Positions 6,988 through 13,931 of a stretch of 21,389 nt of DNA are shown here, piece after piece. Both the position numbers and the translations under genes were made by a program. The first letter of the stretch is position 1. Each line of letters opens with the position of its first letter. The stretch lies in the NCBI GenBank assembly GCA_050954785.1, contig JBPBQO010000139.1, positions 1-21,389 on the forward strand, read 5' to 3'. This stretch comes from Lichenicola sp050954785 (GTDB lineage: Bacteria > Pseudomonadota > Alphaproteobacteria > Acetobacterales > Acetobacteraceae). The notes under the pieces are model-generated. The model made no database searches, was not told the DNA's origin, and saw only the letters and a list, made by a program, of their open reading frames with translations.

Positions 6988-7653
6988 ATGAGTTCCAGAT
7001 CGGAACTGTCGCGGCGCATTACCGTGCGAAGCCTCGGGATCAAGGGCTCCAGCGCGGGCCGCACACATGCCGGTGGCGCCCAGGCCAGCGGCGCCGACGA
7101 CGTGGCACTCGAGATGGTGGTCGAGGCCGACGCCTCCGAGCGCGTCGCAGTCGCGCGCCGGCTGAACGAGCCCGCTATCGAGACCTTCACCTGCCGGTTC
7201 AGGTTGTCGGAAGCCGACAAGAAAGGCCGGGTGACCGCCGACGGCCTCCTGGCGGCACGGCTGACACGCACCTGCGTGGTGACGCTCGAGGAGTTCCCGG
7301 TGGTGGTGGCCGAGCAGTTCATGGTGCGGTTCGTGCCGGCGGAGCCGGGCGACGAGCAGGCGGACGTCGAACTCGATCTCGATGCGGACGACGATGTTCC
7401 CTACGACGGGACCACGATCGACCTCGGCGAGGCCGCGATCGAGCAACTGGCGCTGGCCCTCGACCCCTATCCGCGGAAGCCGGGCGCCGAGCGTCCGCCC
7501 GGTGTGGTTCGAGGCGACCCGCCGACCGGGGAAGGCACCGATCGCTGGTCCGATGACCCCGATGCCGAAGTCACTGCCGAGGATGGCAACGAGGAGGCGG
7601 CCCGGCCGCACCCGTTCGCTGCCCTGGCGCGCCTTCGTCGGGAACCGGATTGA
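6988..7653 (+). CDS. YceD family protein (DUF177)
   Basis: Member of the YceD/DUF177 family, which is found next to rpmF in most bacteria and is linked to 23S rRNA metabolism in some (plant and E. coli homologues). The 221-residue product has the core CRFRLSEADKKGRVTADGL, then ARLTRTCVVTLEEFPVVVAE and FMVRFVP. A strongly acidic stretch follows (about residues 115-135), and the family end motif IDLGEAAIEQLALALDPYPRKPGA. The conserved cysteine in TCVVTLE is present. The last 50 residues are Pro/Asp/Glu-rich and probably flexible. A GAGAGGAAG ribosome binding site precedes the ATG. Position directly upstream of rpmF and plsX supports the assignment. The molecular activity is not established from sequence. 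Confidence 0.87.
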   Translation: MSSRSELSRRITVRSLGIKGSSAGRTHAGGAQASGADDVALEMVVEADASERVAVARRLNEPAIETFTCRFRLSEADKKGRVTADGLLAARLTRTCVVTLEEFPVVVAEQFMVRFVPAEPGDEQADVELDLDADDDVPYDGTTIDLGEAAIEQLALALDPYPRKPGAERPPGVVRGDPPTGEGTDRWSDDPDAEVTAEDGNEEAARPHPFAALARLRREPD

Positions 7654-7705
7654 ACGTGTCGATCCGGGTGATCGGCAAGGGTTTGCTTGCGAACTGGAGA
7701 CACGT
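7654..7705. repeat. long-range inverted repeat in yceD-rpmF spacer
   Basis: ACGTGTC (7654-7660) and GACACGT (7699-7705) are perfect 7-base complements. They enclose an inner GCAAG/CTTGC stem around a GGTTTG loop (7674-7690). The element overlaps the last base of the yceD stop and sits in the 169-base spacer ahead of rpmF. It could fold as a branched leader or processing site; this is inference. Confidence 0.4.
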
Positions 7706-7822
7706 CTGGTAGACGCCGCCGCTCATCTGACGCGCACCCGCTTTGGCATCCGCCTTTCCGGGTGAATCGTCTCGCGGGCTGTATTCGCCTGTCGTGTATC
7801 GAAACTGGAGGGGCTCAGGCCC

Positions 7823-8026
7823 ATGGCTGTTCCTAAAAGAAAGACCTCGCCTTCGCGTGCCGGTATGCGTCGGAGCCACCAGGCGTTGCCCGTCGAAGCG
7901 CATAACGAGTGCTCGAACTGCGGCGAGCTGAAGCGTCCACACCACATCTGTGGCCAGTGCGGTCATTATGACGGACGTGAAGTCGCCCAGGCCGGTAAGG
8001 CCCTGAAGGCCGCAGTCCGGGTCTGA
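7823..8026 (+). CDS. rpmF: 50S ribosomal protein L32
   Basis: Large-subunit ribosomal protein bL32 of 67 residues. It begins MAVPKRKTSPSRAGMRRSH, the invariant family N-terminus. Four cysteines form a zinc ribbon (Cys30, Cys33, Cys43, Cys46, in ECSNCGE and HICGQCGHY), so this is the zinc-binding (C+) form. The ATG is preceded by the strong ribosome binding site GGAGGGG. Its place between yceD and plsX is the classic rpmF context, linking ribosome and fatty acid/phospholipid genes in one transcript. A TTGCGA / TAGACG pair at 7687-7715 could be an additional internal promoter, but the match is weak. Confidence 0.97.
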   Translation: MAVPKRKTSPSRAGMRRSHQALPVEAHNECSNCGELKRPHHICGQCGHYDGREVAQAGKALKAAVRV

Positions 8027-8081
8027 CCGGAGGCTTTGTCGCGATGAGCGTTCGTTCGGATGCGCCGGTCGGTTGGCGTCG

Positions 8082-9284
8082 ATGAGCGAGCGTGATGTCG
8101 TGACTGGTGTAGGACCGACCGGCCCGGCCGTGGTGCCCGACGCATCGAGTACAGCCATGTATTCGCTCGCGGTGGACGCCATGGGCGGCGACGGTGCGCC
8201 CGAGATCGTGGTCGATGGGCTGGCAATTGCTGCCGAACGTCACCCTTCGGCGCGCATTCTGCTGATCGGTGACGAGGCGAGGCTGACGCCATTGCTGGCA
8301 CGGTCGAAAGCGGCTCGTGCGATTTGTACCGTCAGACACGCACCGACGGCGATCACCAATGAGATGAAGGGTACCGCCGCCCTTCGCCAACGCGATTCCT
8401 CGATGCGGCTGGCAATGGATGCGGTGGCACGTCACGAAGCGCAGGGCGTGGTGTCGGCCGGAAATTCCGGTGCGCTGCTGGCCCTGGCCAAAATCGTCAT
8501 CAAGACTATGCCCGGCATAGATCGGCCGGCCCTCGCGGCGATCAGCCCATCGGCCTGCGGCGACGTGGTGATGCTCGACCTTGGGGCGAACGTCGCGTGC
8601 GACAGCCGCAATCTCGTCGAGTTCGCGGTCATGGGCGAGGCGTTCGCACGGGTCGTGCTCGGATTGCCGGCGCCGACCATCGGCCTGTTGAACGTCGGCT
8701 CCGAGCAGATGAAGGGCGACGACCGGATCAGGCAGGCAGCCGACGTGCTGCGTGCAAGTGCGCTGGCGAGCCAGTTCCACGGTTTCGTCGAAGGCCATGA
8801 CATCACCGCCGGCACGACCGATGTCGTGGTCACCGACGGGTTCACCGGCAACGTTGCGCTCAAGACCGGTGAGGGCGCGCTCAAGCTTGCCGGCAGCCTG
8901 ATGAAGCAGGTGTTCAATGCCAACGTGATGTCGCGACTCGGTTATGTCCTGGCCCGTCCAGGCCTTGACCGGATGCGCGAGTGGCTCGATCCGCGCCGCT
9001 ACAACGGCGCCGTGCTGGTGGGCTTGAACGGCGTGGTCGTGAAGTCGCATGGTGGGACCGATGCGGAGGGATTCGCCCACGCGGTCGATGTTGCGATGGA
9101 CATGGTGACACACAACTTCAACGACCGAATTCGCATCGGCGTGGCGCAACTTGGTAGCGCGCTGGCATCGACCCGAACGAGCGTGGCAGGCTCGGAAAGC
9201 GTTCCCGCTGTCCCGGTCACAGGTAATGTCGGACCGGACGGCGTGGCCGACAGGACGACGAATCGTCTGGCGACCACCGGCTGA
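8082..9284 (+). CDS. plsX: phosphate acyltransferase PlsX
   Basis: Peripheral membrane enzyme that makes acyl-phosphate from acyl-ACP, feeding PlsY in phospholipid synthesis. The family start SLAVDAMGGDGAPEIVVDGL is clear, followed by GVVSAGNSGALLALAK, VMLDLGANVACDSRNLVEFA and IGLLNVGSEQMKGDD, then VVVTDGFTGNVALKTGEG and KSHGGTDAEGFAHAV. The C-terminal 45 residues extend past the family end and look unstructured. The start is uncertain. ATG 8082 is chosen, TTG 8073 is in frame, and ATG 8157 (MYSLAVDAMGG) would give a protein that matches family length better. None has a convincing ribosome binding site. It sits between rpmF and fabH, as is usual. Confidence 0.95.
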   Translation: MSERDVVTGVGPTGPAVVPDASSTAMYSLAVDAMGGDGAPEIVVDGLAIAAERHPSARILLIGDEARLTPLLARSKAARAICTVRHAPTAITNEMKGTAALRQRDSSMRLAMDAVARHEAQGVVSAGNSGALLALAKIVIKTMPGIDRPALAAISPSACGDVVMLDLGANVACDSRNLVEFAVMGEAFARVVLGLPAPTIGLLNVGSEQMKGDDRIRQAADVLRASALASQFHGFVEGHDITAGTTDVVVTDGFTGNVALKTGEGALKLAGSLMKQVFNANVMSRLGYVLARPGLDRMREWLDPRRYNGAVLVGLNGVVVKSHGGTDAEGFAHAVDVAMDMVTHNFNDRIRIGVAQLGSALASTRTSVAGSESVPAVPVTGNVGPDGVADRTTNRLATTG

Positions 9285-9347
9285 TCGAACCGTCGGGCAG
9301 TCGTTACCGACGCAGAACTTCGTACGCGCAACAGATCACGGACCCGC

Positions 9348-10310
9348 ATGTCGTTTCGTTCCATCCTTATCGGCGTCGGCACCTATCTTCCGGAACAGGT
9401 GGTCACCAACGCCGACCTGGAAACGCGTGTCGACACTTCGGACGCCTGGATCCGCGAACGTACCGGCATTACCCAGCGGCATCTGGCGGCGCCTCACGAG
9501 ACGGCGGCGTTCATGGCTACCGAAGCAGCCCGCGATGCGCTCGCTTATGCGGGAATAACGGCGGACGCGGTCGATGCCGTTCTGCTTGCCACCAGCACGC
9601 CCGATCAGGCCTTTCCGGCGACCGCGGTGCGAGTGCAGGCCGCCCTGGGCATGACGCGCGGTTTTGCTTTCGACCTTGCAGCCGCCTGCAGCGGCTTCAT
9701 TTATGCGCTTTCGGTGGCCGATGCCTTGATCCGCACCGGTCAGATCCGAACGGTTCTGGTGATCGGCAGCGAAGTTTATTCACGCATCCTCGACTGGACC
9801 GATCGCAGCACCTGCGTGCTGTTCGGCGACGGTGCCGGCGCGGTCGTGCTGCAGGCGGGTGCAGTCGACGGTCCTGGCCTCCTGTCCACGCATCTGCACT
9901 CGGACGGCAGCACCGGCGACCTTCTGTATGTCGACGGCGCGGTCGGGCGGCCGGAATGTTCCGGATTCCTGCGGATGAACGGTCGCGAGATATTCCGTCA
10001 TGCGGTCTCGAAACTGGCCGGTGCAGTCGATGAGGCGCTGGCCGCCAATGGACTTTCCTATGCCGACATCGACTGGCTGGTGCCGCACCAGGCGAACAAG
10101 CGCATCATCGACGCGATGGGAAAAAAACTGGGGCTGTCGCCGGAGCGGGTGGTGGTGACGGTCGATCGCCATGCGAACACCTCCGCCGCCTCGATCCCGC
10201 TGGCCTTTGCAGAAGCGGTCCGTGACGGGCGGATCAAGCCGGGCGACCTGGTGCTGCTGGAAGCACTCGGTGGCGGCCTGACCTGGGGCTCGGCGCTGCT
10301 GCGAATGTAG
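9348..10310 (+). CDS. fabH: beta-ketoacyl-ACP synthase III
   Basis: Catalyses the first condensation of type II fatty acid synthesis, joining acetyl-CoA and malonyl-ACP. The product has 320 residues, the standard size. The catalytic triad is complete: Cys114 in AAACSGFIYAL, His247 in LVPHQANKRI and Asn277 in RHANTSAAS. The N-terminal GVGTYLPEQVVTN and DAWIRERTGITQRH, and the C-terminal LLEALGGGLTWGSALLR, are typical FabH sequence. The start lies 63 bases after the plsX stop; the ribosome binding site is weak (GGAC). plsX-fabH adjacency supports the function. Confidence 0.97.
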   Translation: MSFRSILIGVGTYLPEQVVTNADLETRVDTSDAWIRERTGITQRHLAAPHETAAFMATEAARDALAYAGITADAVDAVLLATSTPDQAFPATAVRVQAALGMTRGFAFDLAAACSGFIYALSVADALIRTGQIRTVLVIGSEVYSRILDWTDRSTCVLFGDGAGAVVLQAGAVDGPGLLSTHLHSDGSTGDLLYVDGAVGRPECSGFLRMNGREIFRHAVSKLAGAVDEALAANGLSYADIDWLVPHQANKRIIDAMGKKLGLSPERVVVTVDRHANTSAASIPLAFAEAVRDGRIKPGDLVLLEALGGGLTWGSALLRM

Positions 10311-10316
10311 CGTTCG

Positions 10317-10343
10317 GGAGACACCTCGAGCGTTGCCGTCTCC
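10317..10343. terminator. weak stem-loop after fabH
   Basis: GGAGAC (10317-10322) and GTCTCC (10338-10343) form a perfect 6-bp stem around a 15-base loop, seven bases after the fabH stop. No T-run follows, so it is at best a partial or Rho-assisted end before the ihfA promoter. Confidence 0.25.
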
Positions 10344-10371
10344 GATCATCGTCAAGAGCTAGAACGTTGGT

Positions 10372-10400
10372 TTGACGGCACTTGGCGCCATGCCTACGGT
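10372..10400 (+). promoter_or_regulatory. candidate ihfA promoter (leaderless start)
   Basis: TTGACG (10372-10377, five of six to consensus) and TACGGT (10395-10400) are separated by exactly 17 bases. A transcript starting 6-7 bases after the -10 would begin at or just before the A of the ihfA ATG at 10407. No Shine-Dalgarno sequence precedes that ATG, which agrees with leaderless initiation. Confidence 0.45.
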
Positions 10401-10406
10401 CTGTTC

Positions 10407-10721
10407 ATGAGCACTGTGACAAGAGCCAGCCTGGCCGAGCACATCTACACCCAGGTCGGTCTGTCCCGGAACGAATCCGCGGCTTTGCTGGAGGCGGTCC
10501 TGGAGCAGGTCGCAGCCACGTTGCAGGCTGGCAGCCCGGTCAAGATCAGCGGGTTCGGCACGTTTTCCGTCAGGCAGAAGGGTCGTCGGGTCGGCCGCAA
10601 TCCGAAAACGGGGCTGGAGGTACCGATCCTGCCGCGCTCGGTGCTGGTGTTCCGGCCAAGCCAGGTGTTGAAGGCCCGCGTCAACGGCCAGGAACCGACC
10701 GGCGAGGATGACGCAGCATGA
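10407..10721 (+). CDS. ihfA: integration host factor subunit alpha
   Basis: Nucleoid-associated DNA-bending protein of the HU/IHF family, 104 residues. TVTRASLAEHIYTQVGLSRNE and the dimer helix lead into VKISGFGTFSVRQKGRRVGR, then the DNA-intercalating arm with NPKTGLEVPILPRSVLVFRP, whose proline is expected at the arm tip. The SRNESA segment and the C-terminal tail fit IhfA rather than HU. The MTVTR-type N-terminus aligns with other alphaproteobacterial IhfA, so the ATG at 10407 is likely right even without a ribosome binding site. The stop overlaps the next gene's ATG (ATGA at 10718-10721). IHF commonly assists sigma-54 promoters, which occur later in this window. Confidence 0.95.
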   Translation: MSTVTRASLAEHIYTQVGLSRNESAALLEAVLEQVAATLQAGSPVKISGFGTFSVRQKGRRVGRNPKTGLEVPILPRSVLVFRPSQVLKARVNGQEPTGEDDAA

Positions 10722-11347
10722 CCCGACCCGGAGACTGGACACCGGGGACGGGTGCCGAGGCGGACCCCGCGCTCGATCTCGACTTCGATCGCGATGACAG
10801 CGATGTCCGCGACGCTGGCCAGGATCGTGCGGCGCGGCTGAAGAAAAGCCCATCGGCATTTCGCACCATCAGCGAGGTGGCGGACGACCTGCATATTCCC
10901 CAGCATGTGTTGCGATTCTGGGAGACCCGGTTTCCCCAGGTGAAGCCGCTCAAGCGCGGCGGTGGCCGGCGCTACTACCGGCCGGACGATATCGGCCTGC
11001 TGCGCCGCATCTCCGACCTGCTCTACATCCAGGGCTACACCATCAAAGGGGTGCAGCGCCTGTTGCGTGAAGGCGACGGTACATTGTCCGGCGAATTGCC
11101 GCCGCCGGACGTGGCCGACCGTGGCGATGACCATGAGCCTGGGGCACAGCCGCATCGGAGCGCGCAACTCCCGGCGGACGAGGACGACACCATATCGGAT
11201 GCAGCGGAGCCTTGGATACCGATGGCTCCGCCGGCTGCCGTGCATGCGGAAGTGGATGCATTGAAGGACGAGATCCGGCGCCTGCAGGAGATGCTCGATT
11301 TGGTACTCGGCGGCCTCGTGGATCTACGACAAAGCCTGCCGCTCTAG
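10718..11347 (+). CDS. MerR family transcriptional regulator
   Basis: Putative DNA-binding protein of 209 residues. A MerR winged helix lies at about 48-118: AFRTISEVADDLHIPQHVLR, then FWETRFPQVKPLKRGGGRRYYRPDD and YTIKGVQRLLRE. The FWE-RF and GGRRYYR signatures are those of the MerR-like protein that follows ihfA in many alphaproteobacteria. The N-terminal 45 residues are Asp-rich and probably disordered. The C-terminal 35 residues (VDALKDEIRRLQEMLDLVLG) predict a coiled coil for dimerisation. No metal-binding cysteines are present, so it is not a metal sensor of the classic type. It overlaps ihfA by four bases and precedes tRNA-Pro. Targets are unknown. Confidence 0.87.
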   Translation: MTRPGDWTPGTGAEADPALDLDFDRDDSDVRDAGQDRAARLKKSPSAFRTISEVADDLHIPQHVLRFWETRFPQVKPLKRGGGRRYYRPDDIGLLRRISDLLYIQGYTIKGVQRLLREGDGTLSGELPPPDVADRGDDHEPGAQPHRSAQLPADEDDTISDAAEPWIPMAPPAAVHAEVDALKDEIRRLQEMLDLVLGGLVDLRQSLPL

Positions 11348-11373
11348 CTCTATCGATGCTGGTGCAGTGTCCA

Positions 11374-11402
11374 TTGCGGCCTGCCGAGTGTCCTGCTACA
11401 TC
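11374..11402 (+). promoter_or_regulatory. weak candidate promoter for tRNA-Pro
   Basis: TTGCGG (11374-11379) and TACATC (11397-11402) are separated by 17 bases and end 29 bases ahead of the tRNA. Both hexamers match consensus only partly. Readthrough from the merR transcript is the alternative. Confidence 0.25.
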
Positions 11403-11431
11403 CCGGCAGCCGAAAGGCACCCGAATGGTAA

Positions 11432-11508
11432 CGGGCAGTAGCGCAGCCTGGTAGCGCATCAGTCTGGGGGACTGGGGGTCGTGGGTTCGAATCCCGCCTG
11501 CCCGACCA
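11432..11508 (+). tRNA. tRNA-Pro (anticodon GGG)
   Basis: Complete 77-base cloverleaf with encoded CCA. The acceptor arm CGGGCAG pairs perfectly with CTGCCCG. The D arm is GCGC-AGCCTGGTA-GCGC. The anticodon stem TCAGT/ACTGG includes one T-G pair and carries the loop CTGGGGG. The T arm is GTGGG-TTCGAAT-CCCGC. The anticodon GGG is at 11466-11468 and reads CCC codons (and CCU by wobble). It follows merR by 84 bases. Confidence 0.97.
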
Positions 11509-11547
11509 AAACGCCCCGATAAAGATCATCGATCTGAACTCACGGTG

Positions 11548-11576
11548 TTCCGGATGCAGCCAGTGCAGCCGGAACG
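11548..11576. terminator. bidirectional stem-loop between tRNA-Pro and the AI-2E family gene
   Basis: GTTCCGG (11548-11554) pairs perfectly with CCGGAAC (11570-11576). Inside a single A-G mismatch, TGCA pairs with TGCA around a GCCAG loop, giving an 11-bp hairpin. It lies 39 bases after the tRNA and 18 bases after the stop of the convergent membrane protein gene, so it could serve both. There is no T-run on either side. Confidence 0.5.
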
Positions 11577-11594
11577 ATTGCCTGTCGGTCTCGA

Positions 11595-12701
11595 TCAGGT
11601 GTCGAGAGCGTCCTCATCCGGATCGGTCCACTCGCGCCAGAGCAGGATCAGTGCCGCCATGATGGCGGGTCCGAGAAACAGGCCCAGTAGACCCCATACT
11701 TCGACACCGCCGAGGATGCCCAAGAGCACCCACAGGAACGGCAGCTTGGTGGCGCCGCCGATCAGGATCGGTCGGATGAAATGGTCCGAGCCGAACACGA
11801 CGATCATGCCGAACACGAACAGGATGATACCGGCTACAGCCGAGCCCTGGGCCAGCACCAGCACCGATGCGAGCCCGATTGCGATGACCGCGCAGAACGG
11901 GATCATCGCCGCCACCGCCGTGACCACGCCGAACAGGGTTGGGTGGGGTGCGCCGGCAATCGCATAGGCGATGCCGAGGATTACACCTTCACCCAGGCCC
12001 ACCAGCACCAGCCCGTCGACCGTGCCATGCACCGAGGCGACCATCTGGCGGCCGATTCGCTCGCCACGCGTGCCGAATGCGCGGCGGCTGGCGGTCAGTA
12101 TCTGCGCGGTGACCGTTTTGCCTTCGCGGAACAGGAAGAACAGCGTGATGATGCTGAAGGCGAACAACGTGCTGCGATGGGCGACCTGGCTGCCGAGCTG
12201 ACGCGTCATGCGCAGGCTGTTGCCCGATCGCATGTTGGCGAACAGGTCGGTTGCGTCGTCGGGGTTGCTCAGGTGCTGCTGCCACCAGGTGGAGGCAGCA
12301 TCGGAGCCTGCTGGCAACCGATGCACCCAGGCAGGCACCGGGACGCCGGTATGGCGGGCATGCTCGATCCAGACGAGGACGCCCTGCGCCTCCCGCGCTG
12401 CCTCGACCGCGATCAGCGAGAGCGGCACCAGGAAAACCAGGGCAATCCCCGCAGTGAACGTCAACGGCAATGCGAGATTGTGCCGGCCGGGCGGCCAGCG
12501 CCGGGTGGCGCGGCGATAGAGCGGCCAGGACGCGATGGCGAAGATGACCGCCCAGACCAGGGCCGGCAGGAAATCGTGCAGCGTGAAGACGCCCAGCAGC
12601 ACCAGGACTCCGCCGAGCACGCCGCGCGCGATCTGCTGGGAGCGGGTGCGCTGTACATCCTGGCAATCCAGTGGAGCGTCCTGGCTGATTGCCTCGGGCA
12701 T
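11595..12701 (-). CDS. AI-2E family transporter (PerM/YdiK-like membrane protein)
   Basis: Integral inner-membrane protein of 368 residues, family PF01594. Members include TqsA (autoinducer-2 export) and Na+/H+ antiporter-like proteins, so the substrate cannot be assigned. About seven or eight hydrophobic segments are visible: two near the N-terminus (ARGVLGGVLVLLGVF onward), one after the basic WPPGRHN loop, and a C-terminal block with LFFLFREGK, then GEGVILGIAYAIAG, AMIPFCAVIAIGLASVLVL and GVEVWGLLGLFLGPAIMA, the family hallmark. The start at 12701 is chosen for its AGGAGA ribosome binding site nine bases upstream. The frame stays open for another 110 codons upstream without family character. 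It is divergent from the ABC operon. Confidence 0.87.
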   Translation of the reverse strand: MPEAISQDAPLDCQDVQRTRSQQIARGVLGGVLVLLGVFTLHDFLPALVWAVIFAIASWPLYRRATRRWPPGRHNLALPLTFTAGIALVFLVPLSLIAVEAAREAQGVLVWIEHARHTGVPVPAWVHRLPAGSDAASTWWQQHLSNPDDATDLFANMRSGNSLRMTRQLGSQVAHRSTLFAFSIITLFFLFREGKTVTAQILTASRRAFGTRGERIGRQMVASVHGTVDGLVLVGLGEGVILGIAYAIAGAPHPTLFGVVTAVAAMIPFCAVIAIGLASVLVLAQGSAVAGIILFVFGMIVVFGSDHFIRPILIGGATKLPFLWVLLGILGGVEVWGLLGLFLGPAIMAALILLWREWTDPDEDALDT

Positions 12702-12724
12702 CGAACAGCATCTCCTGGCGAGAC

Positions 12725-12738
12725 TCCGGAGATCCGGA
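12725..12738. repeat. double TCCGGA palindrome upstream of the AI-2E family gene
   Basis: Two TCCGGA hexamers, each self-complementary, are separated by GA. Together they form a 14-base near-palindrome 24-37 bases upstream of the membrane protein start. It may be an operator or chance in GC-rich DNA. Confidence 0.35.
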
Positions 12739-12800
12739 TGTCGGGGTGCATCTAACGCCCGAGCGGGGCGCGTGGATTTGCGCACGCCCGATGTAAGGCA

Positions 12801-12829
12801 GCAATGGCCCGGCACAGTTCGGGCATTGC
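12801..12829. promoter_or_regulatory. inverted repeat upstream of sigma-54 promoter, candidate activator site
   Basis: GCAATGGCCCG (12801-12811) and CGGGCATTGC (12820-12829) are complementary except for one extra G, around an 8-base centre. The element is centred about 64 bases upstream of the expected start site of the ABC operon. Its place fits an enhancer-binding protein or other regulator site. It does not look like a standard NtrC box. Confidence 0.4.
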
Positions 12830-12852
12830 GCGGCAGCGGAGTGTTCCCGGGG

Positions 12853-12868
12853 TGGCACAGGCTTTGCT
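12853..12868 (+). promoter_or_regulatory. sigma-54 (RpoN) promoter P1 for the ABC operon
   Basis: TGGCAC-AGGCT-TTGCT matches the -24/-12 consensus TGGCAC(G)N4TTGC(A/T), with only the G after TGGCAC changed. The invariant GG (12854-12855) and GC (12866-12867) are separated by exactly 10 bases. Transcription should start near 12879, giving a leader of about 30 bases before the binding protein ATG. Confidence 0.75.
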
Positions 12869-12909
12869 CCATCGAACCCGGTGGGCACGATCTGCCAGGG
12901 GAGCGATTG

Positions 12910-13926
12910 ATGAACGGTGTGGACCGGATCACCGAGGCAGCAACCGTGCGCCTGGGCCGTCGGATGCTGCTTGGCGCCGGGATGGCAGCCCTCTCGCTGC
13001 GTCGGGCGAGGGCGGCCGACGGGCAGATACGCTTCCTGACCAACTGGTTCGCGCAGGCGGAGCATGGCGGCTTCTACCAGGCCCTCGCAACCGGGCTGTA
13101 TCGCAAGGCCGGGCTGGACGTGACCATCGAGCCGGGCGGCCCGCAGATCAACAACCAGCAGATCCTGGTGTCCGGCGGGGCCGAATTCGCCATCACCACG
13201 GATCTCGGCACATTGCAAGGCGTGCAGCGCGGCCTGCCTTCGGTCGTCGTGGCCACGACCTTCCAGTTCGATCCGATCGGCATCATGGCGCATGACGACG
13301 TGCGTGATCTGGCCGGGTTGAAAGGCCGGCACATCCTGATCGCCAATGCCCAGCTTCCGGTGGTCTGGACCACGCTGCGGCGTCGCTACGGCCTGACCGC
13401 GGACCAGGTGGCGCCGTACAACTTCAACCTGCAGCCGTTCTTTCTGGATCGAAACGTCGCCACTCAGTCGTATGTGACATCCGAGCCGTTCGAGGCGCGC
13501 CGGCGTGGCGTGGCGTATCACATGCTGCTGCTTCGGGATGCTGGCATCCCCGGATATGGCAATCCGATCGCAACGACCACGGCGCTGGCCCAGAAAAGCC
13601 CGGATGTGGTGCGCGCGTTCCTGAAGGCGTCGATGCAGGGCTGGAACGACTATCTGGTCGACCCGGCTCCGGGCAACGCTTTGATCATCGCCGCCAATCC
13701 GCGCATGAGCGCCGACCGGATCGCGTTCGCCATCGAGCAGATCAAGGCTCTTGGCCTGCTGATCGGAGGCGATGCAGCGACCGGCGGCCTCGGCGTAATG
13801 ACCGAGGCACGCTGGAAAGCCGATTACGATTTCCTGGTCGGGCTGAACATGATCGATCCGGCGACCGACTGGCATCGTGGTTTCGACCTGCGGTTCATCG
13901 ACGCGGCGAAGGTCATGCCGGCTTGA
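12910..13926 (+). CDS. NitT/TauT-type ABC transporter substrate-binding protein (NMT1/THI5 fold)
   Basis: Periplasmic solute-binding protein of 338 residues. The N-terminus has a twin-arginine-like signal (RLGRRMLLGAGMAALSL, Arg17-Arg18) and probable cleavage after ARA near residue 35. The mature part begins with LTNWFAQAEHGGFYQALATG, then GLYRKAGLDVTIEPGGPQ and ILVSGGAEFAITT, the NMT1/SsuA/ThiY family pattern. Family members bind nitrate, sulfonates, pyrimidines or other small organic compounds; the HGGFYQA segment recalls ThiY-type proteins, but the ligand is not determined. The ATG at 12910 is chosen for its GGGGAG ribosome binding site and the signal peptide that follows. The open frame upstream overlaps another gene. 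It is the first gene after sigma-54 promoter P1. Confidence 0.9.
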   Translation: MNGVDRITEAATVRLGRRMLLGAGMAALSLRRARAADGQIRFLTNWFAQAEHGGFYQALATGLYRKAGLDVTIEPGGPQINNQQILVSGGAEFAITTDLGTLQGVQRGLPSVVVATTFQFDPIGIMAHDDVRDLAGLKGRHILIANAQLPVVWTTLRRRYGLTADQVAPYNFNLQPFFLDRNVATQSYVTSEPFEARRRGVAYHMLLLRDAGIPGYGNPIATTTALAQKSPDVVRAFLKASMQGWNDYLVDPAPGNALIIAANPRMSADRIAFAIEQIKALGLLIGGDAATGGLGVMTEARWKADYDFLVGLNMIDPATDWHRGFDLRFIDAAKVMPA

Positions 13927-13931
13927 ACGCC

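Noticed and set aside
7833..9149. 438-codon open frame on the minus strand opposite plsX
   Set aside because: It is fully antisense to plsX and rpmF, whose motifs are unmistakable; its own sequence is His/Arg-rich with no domain.
12817..12826. GTTCGGGCAT near P1 and GTTCGGCAT near P2 as a shared activator site
   Set aside because: Only one short match with an indel, at different distances from the two promoters; not better than chance.
12702..12852. IHF binding site upstream of sigma-54 promoter P1
   Set aside because: No WATCAANNNNTTR match was seen by eye in either strand of this GC-rich gap.
12535..12909. 125-codon N-terminal extension of the substrate-binding protein
   Set aside because: It overlaps the AI-2E family gene and its promoter region, lacks protein-like composition, and would place the signal peptide internally. 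The start at 12910 has a good ribosome binding site.
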